From Gammaproteobacteria bacterium (GTDB taxonomy: Bacteria; Pseudomonadota; Gammaproteobacteria; Arenicellales; Poriferihabitantaceae), in assembly GCA_024644945.1 (NCBI GenBank), contig JAHEGU010000021.1, positions 1 to 47,894 on the forward strand: a stretch of DNA of 47,894 nt, written 5' to 3'. The translations under genes were made by a program, and so were the position numbers. Of the stretch, positions 41,767-47,894 are shown piece after piece. The notes beneath the pieces are model-generated. The model was not told where the DNA came from, ran no database searches, and was given only the letters and a program-made list of their open reading frames with translations. Position 1 is the stretch's first letter. Each line of letters begins with the position of its first letter.

Positions 41767-43206
41767 GTGACAAGTGAACACAGTAAGGCCTATCTGGAGG
41801 CCTATATAAGAGATCAGTATCTGGCTGAGCTAATGATTCCGTCAGTGGGGCAGCTTTATCGGGAGCAGGGGGTCATTGTTACGGTGTTTGGTAGAAAACT
41901 GATGAACGCTTCAGTGATTGATATCATAAAAGCACACCGCTTTGGTCGTAATATGGTGGGGCAGCAACCTACACTCGAAGATACCAGTGCGGTGCTGGAA
42001 GCAATGAAACAAATGAATCTCGGCGCCTCTCGAATTGATATCGGCAAACTCGCTTATGGTTATTCCAGTGCAGGCAAGGGGACTATTGAAGGTTATCTGG
42101 CGCAGGAACTTTCGTCAGTTAATACAGGGGACCGAAATTTATTACCCCATCCTCAGGACGTTGTACTGTATGGATTCGGCCGAATTGGCCGTATTTTGGC
42201 GCGACTTCTCATCGAGCGCACCACGGCCAGCAATAAACTCAGACTGCGAGCAATCGTGGTCCGCGGCGGACGGGATGGAGACCTGGAAAAACGCGCTAGC
42301 CTGCTGCGGCGAGATTCAATACATGGCCCGTTTAATGGCTCGATTACTGTTGATTCTGAAAACAATGCCATCATCGCAAACGGAAACTATATTAAAGTGA
42401 TCTATGCAAATCAGCCTGAAGATATTGATTATAAAGAATTTGATATAGATAATGCATTAATTGTCGATAACACCGGCAAGTTTAAAGACGAAGCTGCGTT
42501 ATCACGCCATCTGGTTCCAAATGGGGCCAGTAAAGTGCTCCTGACCGCACCAGCAGGGGGAAATGTAAAAAATATCGTATTTGGTGTAAACCAGGACATG
42601 ATTGCTGATGACAAGATTGTCTGCGCGGCATCCTGTACTACTAATGCAATAACTCCCGTGCTCAAGGCGATCAATGACCGCTACGAGATCGTTAATGGAC
42701 ATGTTGAAACTGTGCATTCCTACACCAATGACCAGAACCTGATCGACAATTATCATTCAGCTGAGCGTCGCGGCCGCAGTGCGCCTCTGAACATGGTTTT
42801 AACCTCGACTGGTGCGGCTCAGGCGGTGTCAAAGGCATTACCCGAACTGGCGGGTAAGTTGACTGGGAATGCAATTCGGGTACCGACACCTAATGTATCG
42901 ATGGCGGTAATGAACCTTAACCTGGCCCATGCCCCAACGCGGGATGAACTCAACACTCATATACGCGATGTAGCCTACGATTCGCCATTGAGTGAACAGA
43001 TTGCCTACTCAGCTTCTTCAGAAGTGGTTTCAACGGATTTTGTAGGCACCCCAGAACCCGCCATCTTTGATTCAGTAGCGACGATTGTTCAGGATAACAG
43101 CTGTGTCGTTTATGTTTGGTATGACAATGAATATGGCTATTCGGTCCAGGTGGTGAGGGTGATGCGTCATATGGTCGGTATGCATATTCCGGCTTTACCG
43201 ATCTGA
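41767..43206 (+). CDS. Glyceraldehyde-3-phosphate dehydrogenase, long form with N-terminal extension
   Basis: The enzyme oxidises glyceraldehyde-3-phosphate with phosphate and NAD(P). Residues from about 131 onward are a full GAPDH: VLYGFGRIGRILARLL (Rossmann), LLTAPA, catalytic Cys290 in ASCTTNAITP, HSYTNDQNLID, RRGRSAPLNM, RVPTPNVSMAV and WYDNEYGYS. The first 130 residues (PSVGQLYREQGV, INDIIKAHRF-like segment) form an extension absent from the standard 330-residue enzyme but known in a proteobacterial subgroup of about 460-490 residues, sometimes linked to gluconeogenesis. Start codon GTG without a clear ribosome site. Two membrane-protein genes follow closely. Confidence 0.93.
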   Translation: MTSEHSKAYLEAYIRDQYLAELMIPSVGQLYREQGVIVTVFGRKLMNASVIDIIKAHRFGRNMVGQQPTLEDTSAVLEAMKQMNLGASRIDIGKLAYGYSSAGKGTIEGYLAQELSSVNTGDRNLLPHPQDVVLYGFGRIGRILARLLIERTTASNKLRLRAIVVRGGRDGDLEKRASLLRRDSIHGPFNGSITVDSENNAIIANGNYIKVIYANQPEDIDYKEFDIDNALIVDNTGKFKDEAALSRHLVPNGASKVLLTAPAGGNVKNIVFGVNQDMIADDKIVCAASCTTNAITPVLKAINDRYEIVNGHVETVHSYTNDQNLIDNYHSAERRGRSAPLNMVLTSTGAAQAVSKALPELAGKLTGNAIRVPTPNVSMAVMNLNLAHAPTRDELNTHIRDVAYDSPLSEQIAYSASSEVVSTDFVGTPEPAIFDSVATIVQDNSCVVYVWYDNEYGYSVQVVRVMRHMVGMHIPALPI

Positions 43207-43211
43207 TCGCA

Positions 43212-43418
43212 GTGTCAATGTTGCTGAGGCTGTTGCTGGTAGTGGGTGTGTTGCTACTGATTATTCATTTTACTGGTGCGCTCCAACAGCCGCGAAAAAA
43301 AGAAACTCAGCGGGCCGTCAAACGATCAGATCAGGTAAAGAAGGAACTGGATCTTAGCGTAGATCAATATCAGCAAAAGCTGGATGACGCCATGAAGCAA
43401 TCCGGCGCCAGCCAGTAG
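43212..43418 (+). CDS. Small single-pass membrane protein
   Basis: Up to 68 residues (GTG start) or 66 (ATG at 43218). One hydrophobic helix (about residues 4-25) is followed by a strongly charged, probably coiled-coil tail (KKETQRAVKRSDQVKKELD, SVDQYQQKLDDAM). It begins six bases after the GAPDH stop and ends 17 bases before the YqaA-like gene, so it is very likely translated from the same message. No family recognised; it looks like an inner-membrane adaptor or assembly factor, but this is only its shape. Confidence 0.65.
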   Translation: MSMLLRLLLVVGVLLLIIHFTGALQQPRKKETQRAVKRSDQVKKELDLSVDQYQQKLDDAMKQSGASQ

Positions 43419-43435
43419 GGCGGACGGAGAATCTG

Positions 43436-43885
43436 GTGATGAGTGGTGGGCTTTTGTCTTTGTTTTTTGGTTCGTTACTGGCGTCGACTCTGGTGCCCGG
43501 GGGAGTAGAAGGGCTGCTGTATTTCATGGTCCAGGAAGGAGATCATTCTTTTATATCCTTACTGAGTACGGCAAGTATCGGAAATACTCTAGGTGGGATC
43601 ATCACTTTCTGGGTAGGGTACCTGTTGCACGTTGGTGTCGCTGAGGCCGGCTGGCAGCAGAGACTAGACCGTTGGTTTAAACTAAAACCGAAATCATTGG
43701 AGCGCGTGCAGAAATGGGGAACCCCTGCGTTACTGCTTTCATGGCTACCGATTATTGGAGACCCGATTTGCCTGGCGGCGGGGTACCTTCGACTTCGATT
43801 CTGGCCCAGTGTGCTAATGATTGCGTTAGGAAAGATTGGTCGCTATATCGTATTGATCTGGGCGTTGCAGCAGACCCTAGGCTGA
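43436..43885 (+). CDS. YqaA-like inner-membrane protein (VTT/DedA relative)
   Basis: This 149-residue protein has four hydrophobic stretches. GSLLASTLVPGGVEGLL, TASIGNTLGGIITFWVGYLL, a basic loop LKPKSLERVQKWG and LLLSWLPIIGDPICLAAGYL match the YqaA family of small VTT-type membrane proteins. Function in bacteria is unknown; the wider superfamily has been tied to lipid movement and membrane stress. GGAGAA precedes the GTG-ATG start pair. Last of the GAPDH transcription unit, convergent with the DUF4198 gene. Confidence 0.88.
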   Translation: MMSGGLLSLFFGSLLASTLVPGGVEGLLYFMVQEGDHSFISLLSTASIGNTLGGIITFWVGYLLHVGVAEAGWQQRLDRWFKLKPKSLERVQKWGTPALLLSWLPIIGDPICLAAGYLRLRFWPSVLMIALGKIGRYIVLIWALQQTLG

Positions 43886-43913
43886 TGATTCTGGGTCGAA
43901 ACCTTGAAACGTT

Positions 43914-44735
43914 TTATTGTGGAACCTCGAACGTCAATGATGCCCAGTGACTTTGCCAAATTGAAGCATCTTTATTCTCAGGCGTTGCCACCATATGGAC
44001 GGCATTCAACAGATACTGGTGCCCAGCTTCAATCGGAACGGTGGCACGCCCGAGGGAATCAGTATTGAAGCTAAGCGTTACCGCGTCACCTGCCTTAGGT
44101 TTTCTAAATACTGTGATTTGTCCGTTAGCATAAGGTTTGCTGTTCCAGACTAACTCTATTTCAATTGAAACAGCCCTGCCAATGAAAGGATTATTCAGCG
44201 CTACTATCTCAAAAGGTAAATTAAGTCTGGTGTCCTGTCCGTGACTAGAACGCCAGCTAACTAGCGACTTAGCATATCTAAAGAAAGTCTCATCAAAATC
44301 CCGCTCCGGAAAGTTAAGCTTTCGGTGCTCATCCAACACCCATGATAAGCCTTGATTGGTCGCAAAAGTTTCGAACTTTTCCCAGTTTCCATAGGAAATT
44401 ATGCTCCCTGACGATTGATATCCAAGTGTATACAAACCTGGCTTTTGCAGCGTATGCGTGATTGCTGGCAGGTCTCCAAGTCTGCCTTTTATTGTTTCGC
44501 GGTAGTCTTTTTGCGCAATATCCAGGATGACAAATTTGTCTGCGTTGTATATCTGCGAGCTCCCTTTAAACATTTGACCAACCCTAATATCGGCTCGAAG
44601 TGTGGGACTGTCCTTTAATAAATACTCGTAAGGTTGAAGCCACGCTTCGTGACCATGAGAGACCAAAGGCAGCAGCATCAGCAGCCATAGTAAAGGACGG
44701 CTCAGTGATTTATGTTGTATCGATAATACGCGCAC
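43914..44735 (-). CDS. DUF4198-family periplasmic protein
   Basis: The 273-residue exported protein has a signal peptide (LLWLLMLLPLVSHG). The mature start is HEAWLQPYEYLL, so the exposed HGHE(A)W could bind metal. The rest is beta-rich with the family end: NGQITVFRKP, GRATVPIEAGHQYLLNAVHM and a terminal WASLTFEV. DUF4198 proteins are linked to nickel/cobalt transport components in several bacteria. Divergent from a HupE/UreJ permease gene across 104 bases, which supports a metal-uptake role. Confidence 0.85.
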   Translation of the reverse strand: MRVLSIQHKSLSRPLLWLLMLLPLVSHGHEAWLQPYEYLLKDSPTLRADIRVGQMFKGSSQIYNADKFVILDIAQKDYRETIKGRLGDLPAITHTLQKPGLYTLGYQSSGSIISYGNWEKFETFATNQGLSWVLDEHRKLNFPERDFDETFFRYAKSLVSWRSSHGQDTRLNLPFEIVALNNPFIGRAVSIEIELVWNSKPYANGQITVFRKPKAGDAVTLSFNTDSLGRATVPIEAGHQYLLNAVHMVATPENKDASIWQSHWASLTFEVPQ

Positions 44736-44810
44736 GGCGTCAGGTTAAATCTTAATCCGTAGTAGGGTATCATGAGATTTGATATTCCTCTTTAGATCCC
44801 TTAAAAGTAG

Positions 44811-44832
44811 CACATATGGCATGCATATTGTG
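44811..44832. promoter_or_regulatory. Imperfect dyad between DUF4198 and hupE-like genes
   Basis: CACATATGGC followed by ATGCATATTGTG forms an imperfect palindrome centred on GCATGC, directly before the permease start and about 75 bases from the divergent gene start. It may be the operator of a metal-responsive regulator acting on both genes; it does not clearly match the Zur, NikR or Fur consensus. Confidence 0.35.
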
Positions 44833-44839
44833 AAATCAA

Positions 44840-46024
44840 GTGAAGAGACGTCGCCGCCAATATTGTTTAAATCGAAATTTTTCTAATATGTTCCGTTGCC
44901 GATGGTTAGTGTTGTTTGGTGCAATTATCGGCGGTTACTGCGTCATCACACTGGCCCATGAAGTGCGACCAGCGATTGTTAATCTCTATTTGAAACCTGG
45001 AGGTTATGAGCTCGAAATCAATTTGAACCTTGAGGCCTTATTGGCTGGCATTGGCGCACAGCACACGGATACAAATGATTCGGCAAACTCTTCGTTGTAC
45101 AACCGACTAAGAGCTCTTTCGTCTAGAGATTTGCGCCAGGAATTCAATATTCGACAATCGGAGTTCCTTAGTGCGATTCTGATAAATGATACGCTTCAAA
45201 ACAGAATTCCTCATCGAGTAGAGAGCATCGATATACCCGAAGTGGGGGATACTGCTTTAGCCAGGGACAGTACGATTAGATTATCTCCCCAGTTTAGCGG
45301 CTCAATCGAAGGGATTACCTGGAGCTGGTTAAAAGGATATGGATCCAGTGTTATTCGAATCAGTCACCATGACCTTCAACAACAGCAGGATGCGTATAGC
45401 GCCTTTATTGAAGGGGGTGAGCGAAGTGTCGAGATTCCCTTGTCGGGAGACATCAGCCTTAATATTTTCGATGTGGCTCGGAACTATCTTGTTACTGGAT
45501 TTGTTCATATTCTGCCCAGAGGATTGGACCATATTCTGTTTGTGGTGGGGCTGTTTCTATTGAGCCCGTTCTTTAAACCATTATTAATTCAGGTTTCATG
45601 TTTTACCATTGCGCACACAATGAGTCTTGCTCTGGCCGCTTCCGGGTTGCTGCATGTGTCTGCTGCAATAGTCGAACCACTGATTGCAGCTTCTATCATT
45701 TATGTGGCTATTGAAAACCTTACTACTGAGAGGTTAAAGCTATGGAGGCCCTTCCTAGTGTTTGGGTTTGGGCTTCTTCACGGTCTTGGGTTTGCCGGGA
45801 TATTGTCCGAAGTGGGAATATCAAACGATTATTTTATTCTGGCATTAGTGGCTTTCAATATAGGTGTGGAAATTGGTCAGATTACTGTCGTCTTTGGCTG
45901 CTTTATGTTGGTCGGATTCTGGTTCCGTCGCAGAAATTGGTACCGCAAGTTAATCACGATACCGGCATCATTACTGATAGCGATTGTGGGAGGATTTTGG
46001 TTCGTTGAGAGGATAATTGGATGA
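44840..46024 (+). CDS. HupE/UreJ-type permease with periplasmic N-terminal domain
   Basis: The 394-residue protein has an N-terminal hydrophobic signal (WLVLFGAIIGGYCVITLA, then HEVRP), a periplasmic domain of about 175 residues, and a C-terminal block of six or seven helices. The block includes FVHILPRGLDHILFVVGLFLL, TIAHTMSLALAASG, VEPLIAASIIYVAIENL and FGFGLLHGLGFAG. These His- and Glu-bearing helices define the HupE/UreJ family of secondary Ni(II)/Co(II) permeases; the metal here is inferred. The GTG at 44840 gives a long basic n-region; an ATG at 44888 gives a tidier signal peptide. No hydrogenase or urease genes are visible. Confidence 0.87.
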   Translation: MKRRRRQYCLNRNFSNMFRCRWLVLFGAIIGGYCVITLAHEVRPAIVNLYLKPGGYELEINLNLEALLAGIGAQHTDTNDSANSSLYNRLRALSSRDLRQEFNIRQSEFLSAILINDTLQNRIPHRVESIDIPEVGDTALARDSTIRLSPQFSGSIEGITWSWLKGYGSSVIRISHHDLQQQQDAYSAFIEGGERSVEIPLSGDISLNIFDVARNYLVTGFVHILPRGLDHILFVVGLFLLSPFFKPLLIQVSCFTIAHTMSLALAASGLLHVSAAIVEPLIAASIIYVAIENLTTERLKLWRPFLVFGFGLLHGLGFAGILSEVGISNDYFILALVAFNIGVEIGQITVVFGCFMLVGFWFRRRNWYRKLITIPASLLIAIVGGFWFVERIIG

Positions 46025-46152
46025 TTATTGCTTAAGCTCAGGAACATTTATGATAGCGAGAATTAGTTTATTTACCTTAAGCATTCATCTTATATTGAAA
46101 TAAATAAAAAGATATATATGTCGCGATGCACTGTTAATCGAGAGGCAGCAAT

Positions 46153-47082
46153 ATGACCAGCTATTGGAACGCAAACACCACCGCTTATCAGGATCGACCG
46201 GTTTTAAATCCTGATCTTCGGATATCACTGGAAATGTTCCCGCCTGAAAACGAGCTGGCTGTTAAATCCTTTGACGATGCCCTGATGAAGCTGACTGTGT
46301 TGAAACCAGAATTCATCTCTATTACCTGTGGAGCAGGGGGTTCTGCAAACCGGGCAACCCTGGATACTGTTTCGCACGTTCAACGAATCGTATCGGTGCC
46401 AATTGCGGCGCACTTGACATGCATTGCAAAATCCAAAAAGCAAGTAGATCAGGAAGTGGTGGAATATCTTGATCAAGGTGTCACGCATATCGTCGCGTTA
46501 AGAGGTGATTCTCCGGTCGGTAAACAGCTTGAAATTGAAAAGGGATATGGCTCCGCGCTTGAGCTTGTTAGGGGAATCAGGTCTTTTGGGGACTTTACAA
46601 TATCGGTTGCGGCCTATCCGGAAGGTCATCCGGAAGCTTCAAGCGTTGATGAAGAAATCAGGTACTTAAGAAAAAAAGTTGATGCCGGTGCTGACCAAAT
46701 AATCACTCAGTTTTTCTTTGATACGGAGGTTTTTCTGCGCTTTCTCGAGAGGATAAGAAAGGCTGGTATTGGTGTGCCGGTGATACCGGGCATACTTCCG
46801 ATAGAGAATTTCAAGAAAGCGGTTCGCTTTGCCGAAAAGTGCGGCACCAGGATTCCAGACTGGTACCATGTGATGTATGCGGATCTGGAGCAAAATCCCG
46901 AACTACATGTTACAGTGTCAACTTCGATTGCCGTTGAACAATGCAAACAGCTTATCGCTTTTGGGGTGCGGAATTTGCATTTTTATACTCTGAATAGTGC
47001 TCGCTTAACTCTCGAAATTTGTAAAGAACTTGGCTTGAAAACCAATAAACAGAGCCAGGTTAGTGAAGTATCTGGATTTTAG
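46153..47082 (+). CDS. metF: 5,10-methylenetetrahydrofolate reductase
   Basis: MetF reduces methylene-THF to methyl-THF for methionine synthesis, using FAD. The 309-residue barrel shows ISLEMFPPEN (catalytic Glu), FISITCGAGGS, HLTCIAKSK, IVALRGDSP, DQIITQFFFD and PGILPI. Length matches bacterial MetF. A GAGAGGCAG precedes the ATG. Context: creatinase lies downstream, which ultimately leads to sarcosine and one-carbon units, but a 312-base gap with its own promoter and leader separates the two. Confidence 0.96.
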   Translation: MTSYWNANTTAYQDRPVLNPDLRISLEMFPPENELAVKSFDDALMKLTVLKPEFISITCGAGGSANRATLDTVSHVQRIVSVPIAAHLTCIAKSKKQVDQEVVEYLDQGVTHIVALRGDSPVGKQLEIEKGYGSALELVRGIRSFGDFTISVAAYPEGHPEASSVDEEIRYLRKKVDAGADQIITQFFFDTEVFLRFLERIRKAGIGVPVIPGILPIENFKKAVRFAEKCGTRIPDWYHVMYADLEQNPELHVTVSTSIAVEQCKQLIAFGVRNLHFYTLNSARLTLEICKELGLKTNKQSQVSEVSGF

Positions 47083-47199
47083 CTAGAGGCTGTTGGCGGT
47101 ACGACCGCGAGAACTCGATCAATTCAAAGCAGTTACTAATAGAGTGATCCAGAGTTTTCATAAATAAAGCGAGCATCAAGGGAAGTTGTTTCGTCAATA

Positions 47200-47229
47200 T
47201 TGCACTGACGTGTGATTCAGGAGTATAGT
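47200..47229 (+). promoter_or_regulatory. Candidate sigma-70 promoter for the creatinase gene
   Basis: TTGCAC (47200-47205) and TATAGT (47224-47229) are separated by 18 bases. The -10 matches consensus in five of six positions, the -35 in three. Transcription would start near 47236, leaving a leader of about 160 bases before the creatinase ATG. Confidence 0.4.
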
Positions 47230-47231
47230 CC

Positions 47232-47394
47232 CGCCATCGGGAGTGATGGCGTTGCTTCCGCTACGCAAATGAGAGTGCGATCCATCTCGATTTATTGATT
47301 GGTCGCGTTTTATTAGCATCCTGTACGCCCGGATGAATCACACCGGGGTTTTTTGACAGAGCAAAATCGCCCGGATTGAAATGAGGTGATTTTG
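47232..47394 (+). promoter_or_regulatory. Structured creatinase leader (attenuator or riboswitch candidate)
   Basis: The leader can form, in order: a seven-pair stem CGCCATC/GATGGCG (47232-47251); a long stem GCGATCCATC/GATTGGTCGC with one mismatch and one wobble (47277-47306); a terminator-like hairpin (47328-47354); and a stem AAAATC/GATTTT (47363-47393) that encloses the ribosome-binding GAGG. CGCCCGGAT occurs twice (47326 and 47368), and either copy can pair with the single CCGGG at 47343, so terminator and alternative pairing exclude each other. I do not recognise a known riboswitch class. Confidence 0.45.
47328..47354 (+). terminator. Rho-independent terminator-like hairpin in the creatinase leader
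   Basis: CCCGG and CCGGG (47328-47332, 47343-47347) form a five-pair GC stem with a ten-base loop, followed by one G and six Ts (47349-47354). It lies about 40 bases upstream of the creatinase start and about 245 bases after metF, so it could end metF readthrough or attenuate creatinase. Confidence 0.5.
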
Positions 47395-47894
47395 ATGAAT
47401 CAGGTATATTCTCCACGCCCGTCACAGCTCTCCATCCATAATGGAGCAAAAGCTACACTACCCTTCAGCCATACTGAATATGAACGCAGAATAGTATCGC
47501 TGCAAAATTTAATCGATCGGTCTGATGTCGAGGCTATGCTGTTAACCTCTATGCACAACGTGGCATATTATTCGGGCTTTCTCTACTGCAGTTTTGGACG
47601 GCCTTATGCTTGCGTAGTGACCGCGGAGCGCTGTGTAACGGTCTCAGCAAATATTGATTATGGGCAACCGGGCAGAAGGTCAGTAGGTGAGAACGTCGTT
47701 TATACCGACTGGCAACAGAATAATTTCTGGCGCGCTATTCGAAGCATTACCGGTTCGATTAGGCGGATTGGAATCGAAGGAGACCACTTGACACTTGCGT
47801 CAAGGGATACATTGTCGGCTTTCCTGCCCGACGCGGAAGTGGTCGACCTGCATGCTCCGATCATGCGTTCACGGATGATTAAATCTTCTGAAGA
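47395..47894 (+). CDS. Creatinase (creatine amidinohydrolase), 3' truncated by window
   Basis: An open frame runs from ATG 47395, preceded by ATGAGG, to the window end (166 codons and two bases) without a stop. Creatinase hydrolyses creatine to sarcosine and urea. The N-terminal domain matches pseudomonad creatinase well: FSHTEYERR, SMHNVAYYSGFLYCSFGRPYA (written as SMHNVAYYSGF then LYCSFGRPYA), SANIDYGQP, VVYTDWQ, RRIGIEGDHL and MRSRMIKS. This is the creatinase N-terminal domain of the M24 pita-bread family. The catalytic C-terminal domain lies beyond the window, so metal-type peptidase relatives (for example ectoine hydrolase) cannot be fully excluded. Confidence 0.88.
   Translation, partial: MNQVYSPRPSQLSIHNGAKATLPFSHTEYERRIVSLQNLIDRSDVEAMLLTSMHNVAYYSGFLYCSFGRPYACVVTAERCVTVSANIDYGQPGRRSVGENVVYTDWQQNNFWRAIRSITGSIRRIGIEGDHLTLASRDTLSAFLPDAEVVDLHAPIMRSRMIKSSE

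Noticed and set aside
1..47894. CRISPR arrays, insertion sequences, integrases, prophage genes, rRNA
   Set aside because: I looked for spaced direct repeats, terminal inverted repeats, transposase or phage motifs and rRNA sequence and saw none.

Overview
The window is chromosomal DNA from a heterotrophic, aerobic proteobacterium, most likely a gammaproteobacterium. The evidence is the pairing of CmoB with MnmH (wobble-uridine enzymes), the secF/nrdR/rib/nusB/pgpA neighbourhood, NADP-type isocitrate dehydrogenase with the Ser113 phosphorylation site, and the general protein style. The base composition is balanced. I see no transposase, integrase, phage gene, CRISPR array, rRNA or tRNA. NrdR is the only recognisable DNA-binding regulator. 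The DNA looks like a core chromosome with accessory metabolic operons inserted between housekeeping blocks.

Layout. Positions 1-5845 (+): the end of secF, then nrdR and the riboflavin operon ribD-ribE-ribB-ribH, followed by nusB and pgpA, tightly packed. The C-terminal half of the RibBA-like protein has lost the GTP cyclohydrolase II zinc site. 5903-6898 (+): an AcuI/YhdH-type reductase. 6912-9046 (-): a MerA-like flavoprotein coupled to a TVP38/VTT membrane protein. 9197-10444 (-): icd. 10821-11402 (-): a secreted cytochrome P460-like haem protein. 11587-18916 (+): a complete propionyl-CoA to succinyl-CoA module (mutase, carboxylase beta, carboxylase alpha, MeaB, epimerase). 19337-24956 (+): a wobble-uridine and selenium cluster (cmoB, mnmH, an NDH-like-SelD fusion, a METTL27-like methyltransferase, a LON-N protein).

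25192-26358 (+): an orphan Rieske oxygenase behind an AT-rich leader. 26482-29011 (-): a NylB-like serine hydrolase, a NYN-LOTUS protein and a hemerythrin protein. 29119-33784 (-): a complete branched-chain-amino-acid-type ABC transporter with a Tat-exported binding protein. 34069-36184 (-): glmS behind a small unnamed gene. 36545-38674 (+): a LysE-type exporter, a 3-hydroxyisobutyrate-dehydrogenase-family enzyme and a glutathione transferase. 38846-41441 (-): an acyl-CoA synthetase and nadE. 41767-43885 (+): an N-terminally extended GAPDH, a small membrane protein and a YqaA-like protein. 43914-46024: a divergent DUF4198 / HupE-UreJ pair, probably for metal uptake. 46153-47082 (+): metF. 47395-47894 (+): the first 166 codons of a creatinase, cut by the window end.

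How the genes fit together: amino-acid import, propionate-forming catabolism (branched-chain amino acids or odd-chain acids through propionyl-CoA), creatine breakdown and a Rieske oxygenase suggest life on nitrogenous organic matter. The features I find least explained are a creatinase leader RNA with mutually exclusive terminator and anti-terminator pairings, the tightly overlapped selenium/wobble-uridine cluster with an unassigned methyltransferase, three separate dyads in the glmS/lysE intergenic region together with a probable CTG start, and the NYN-LOTUS/hydrolase gene pair.
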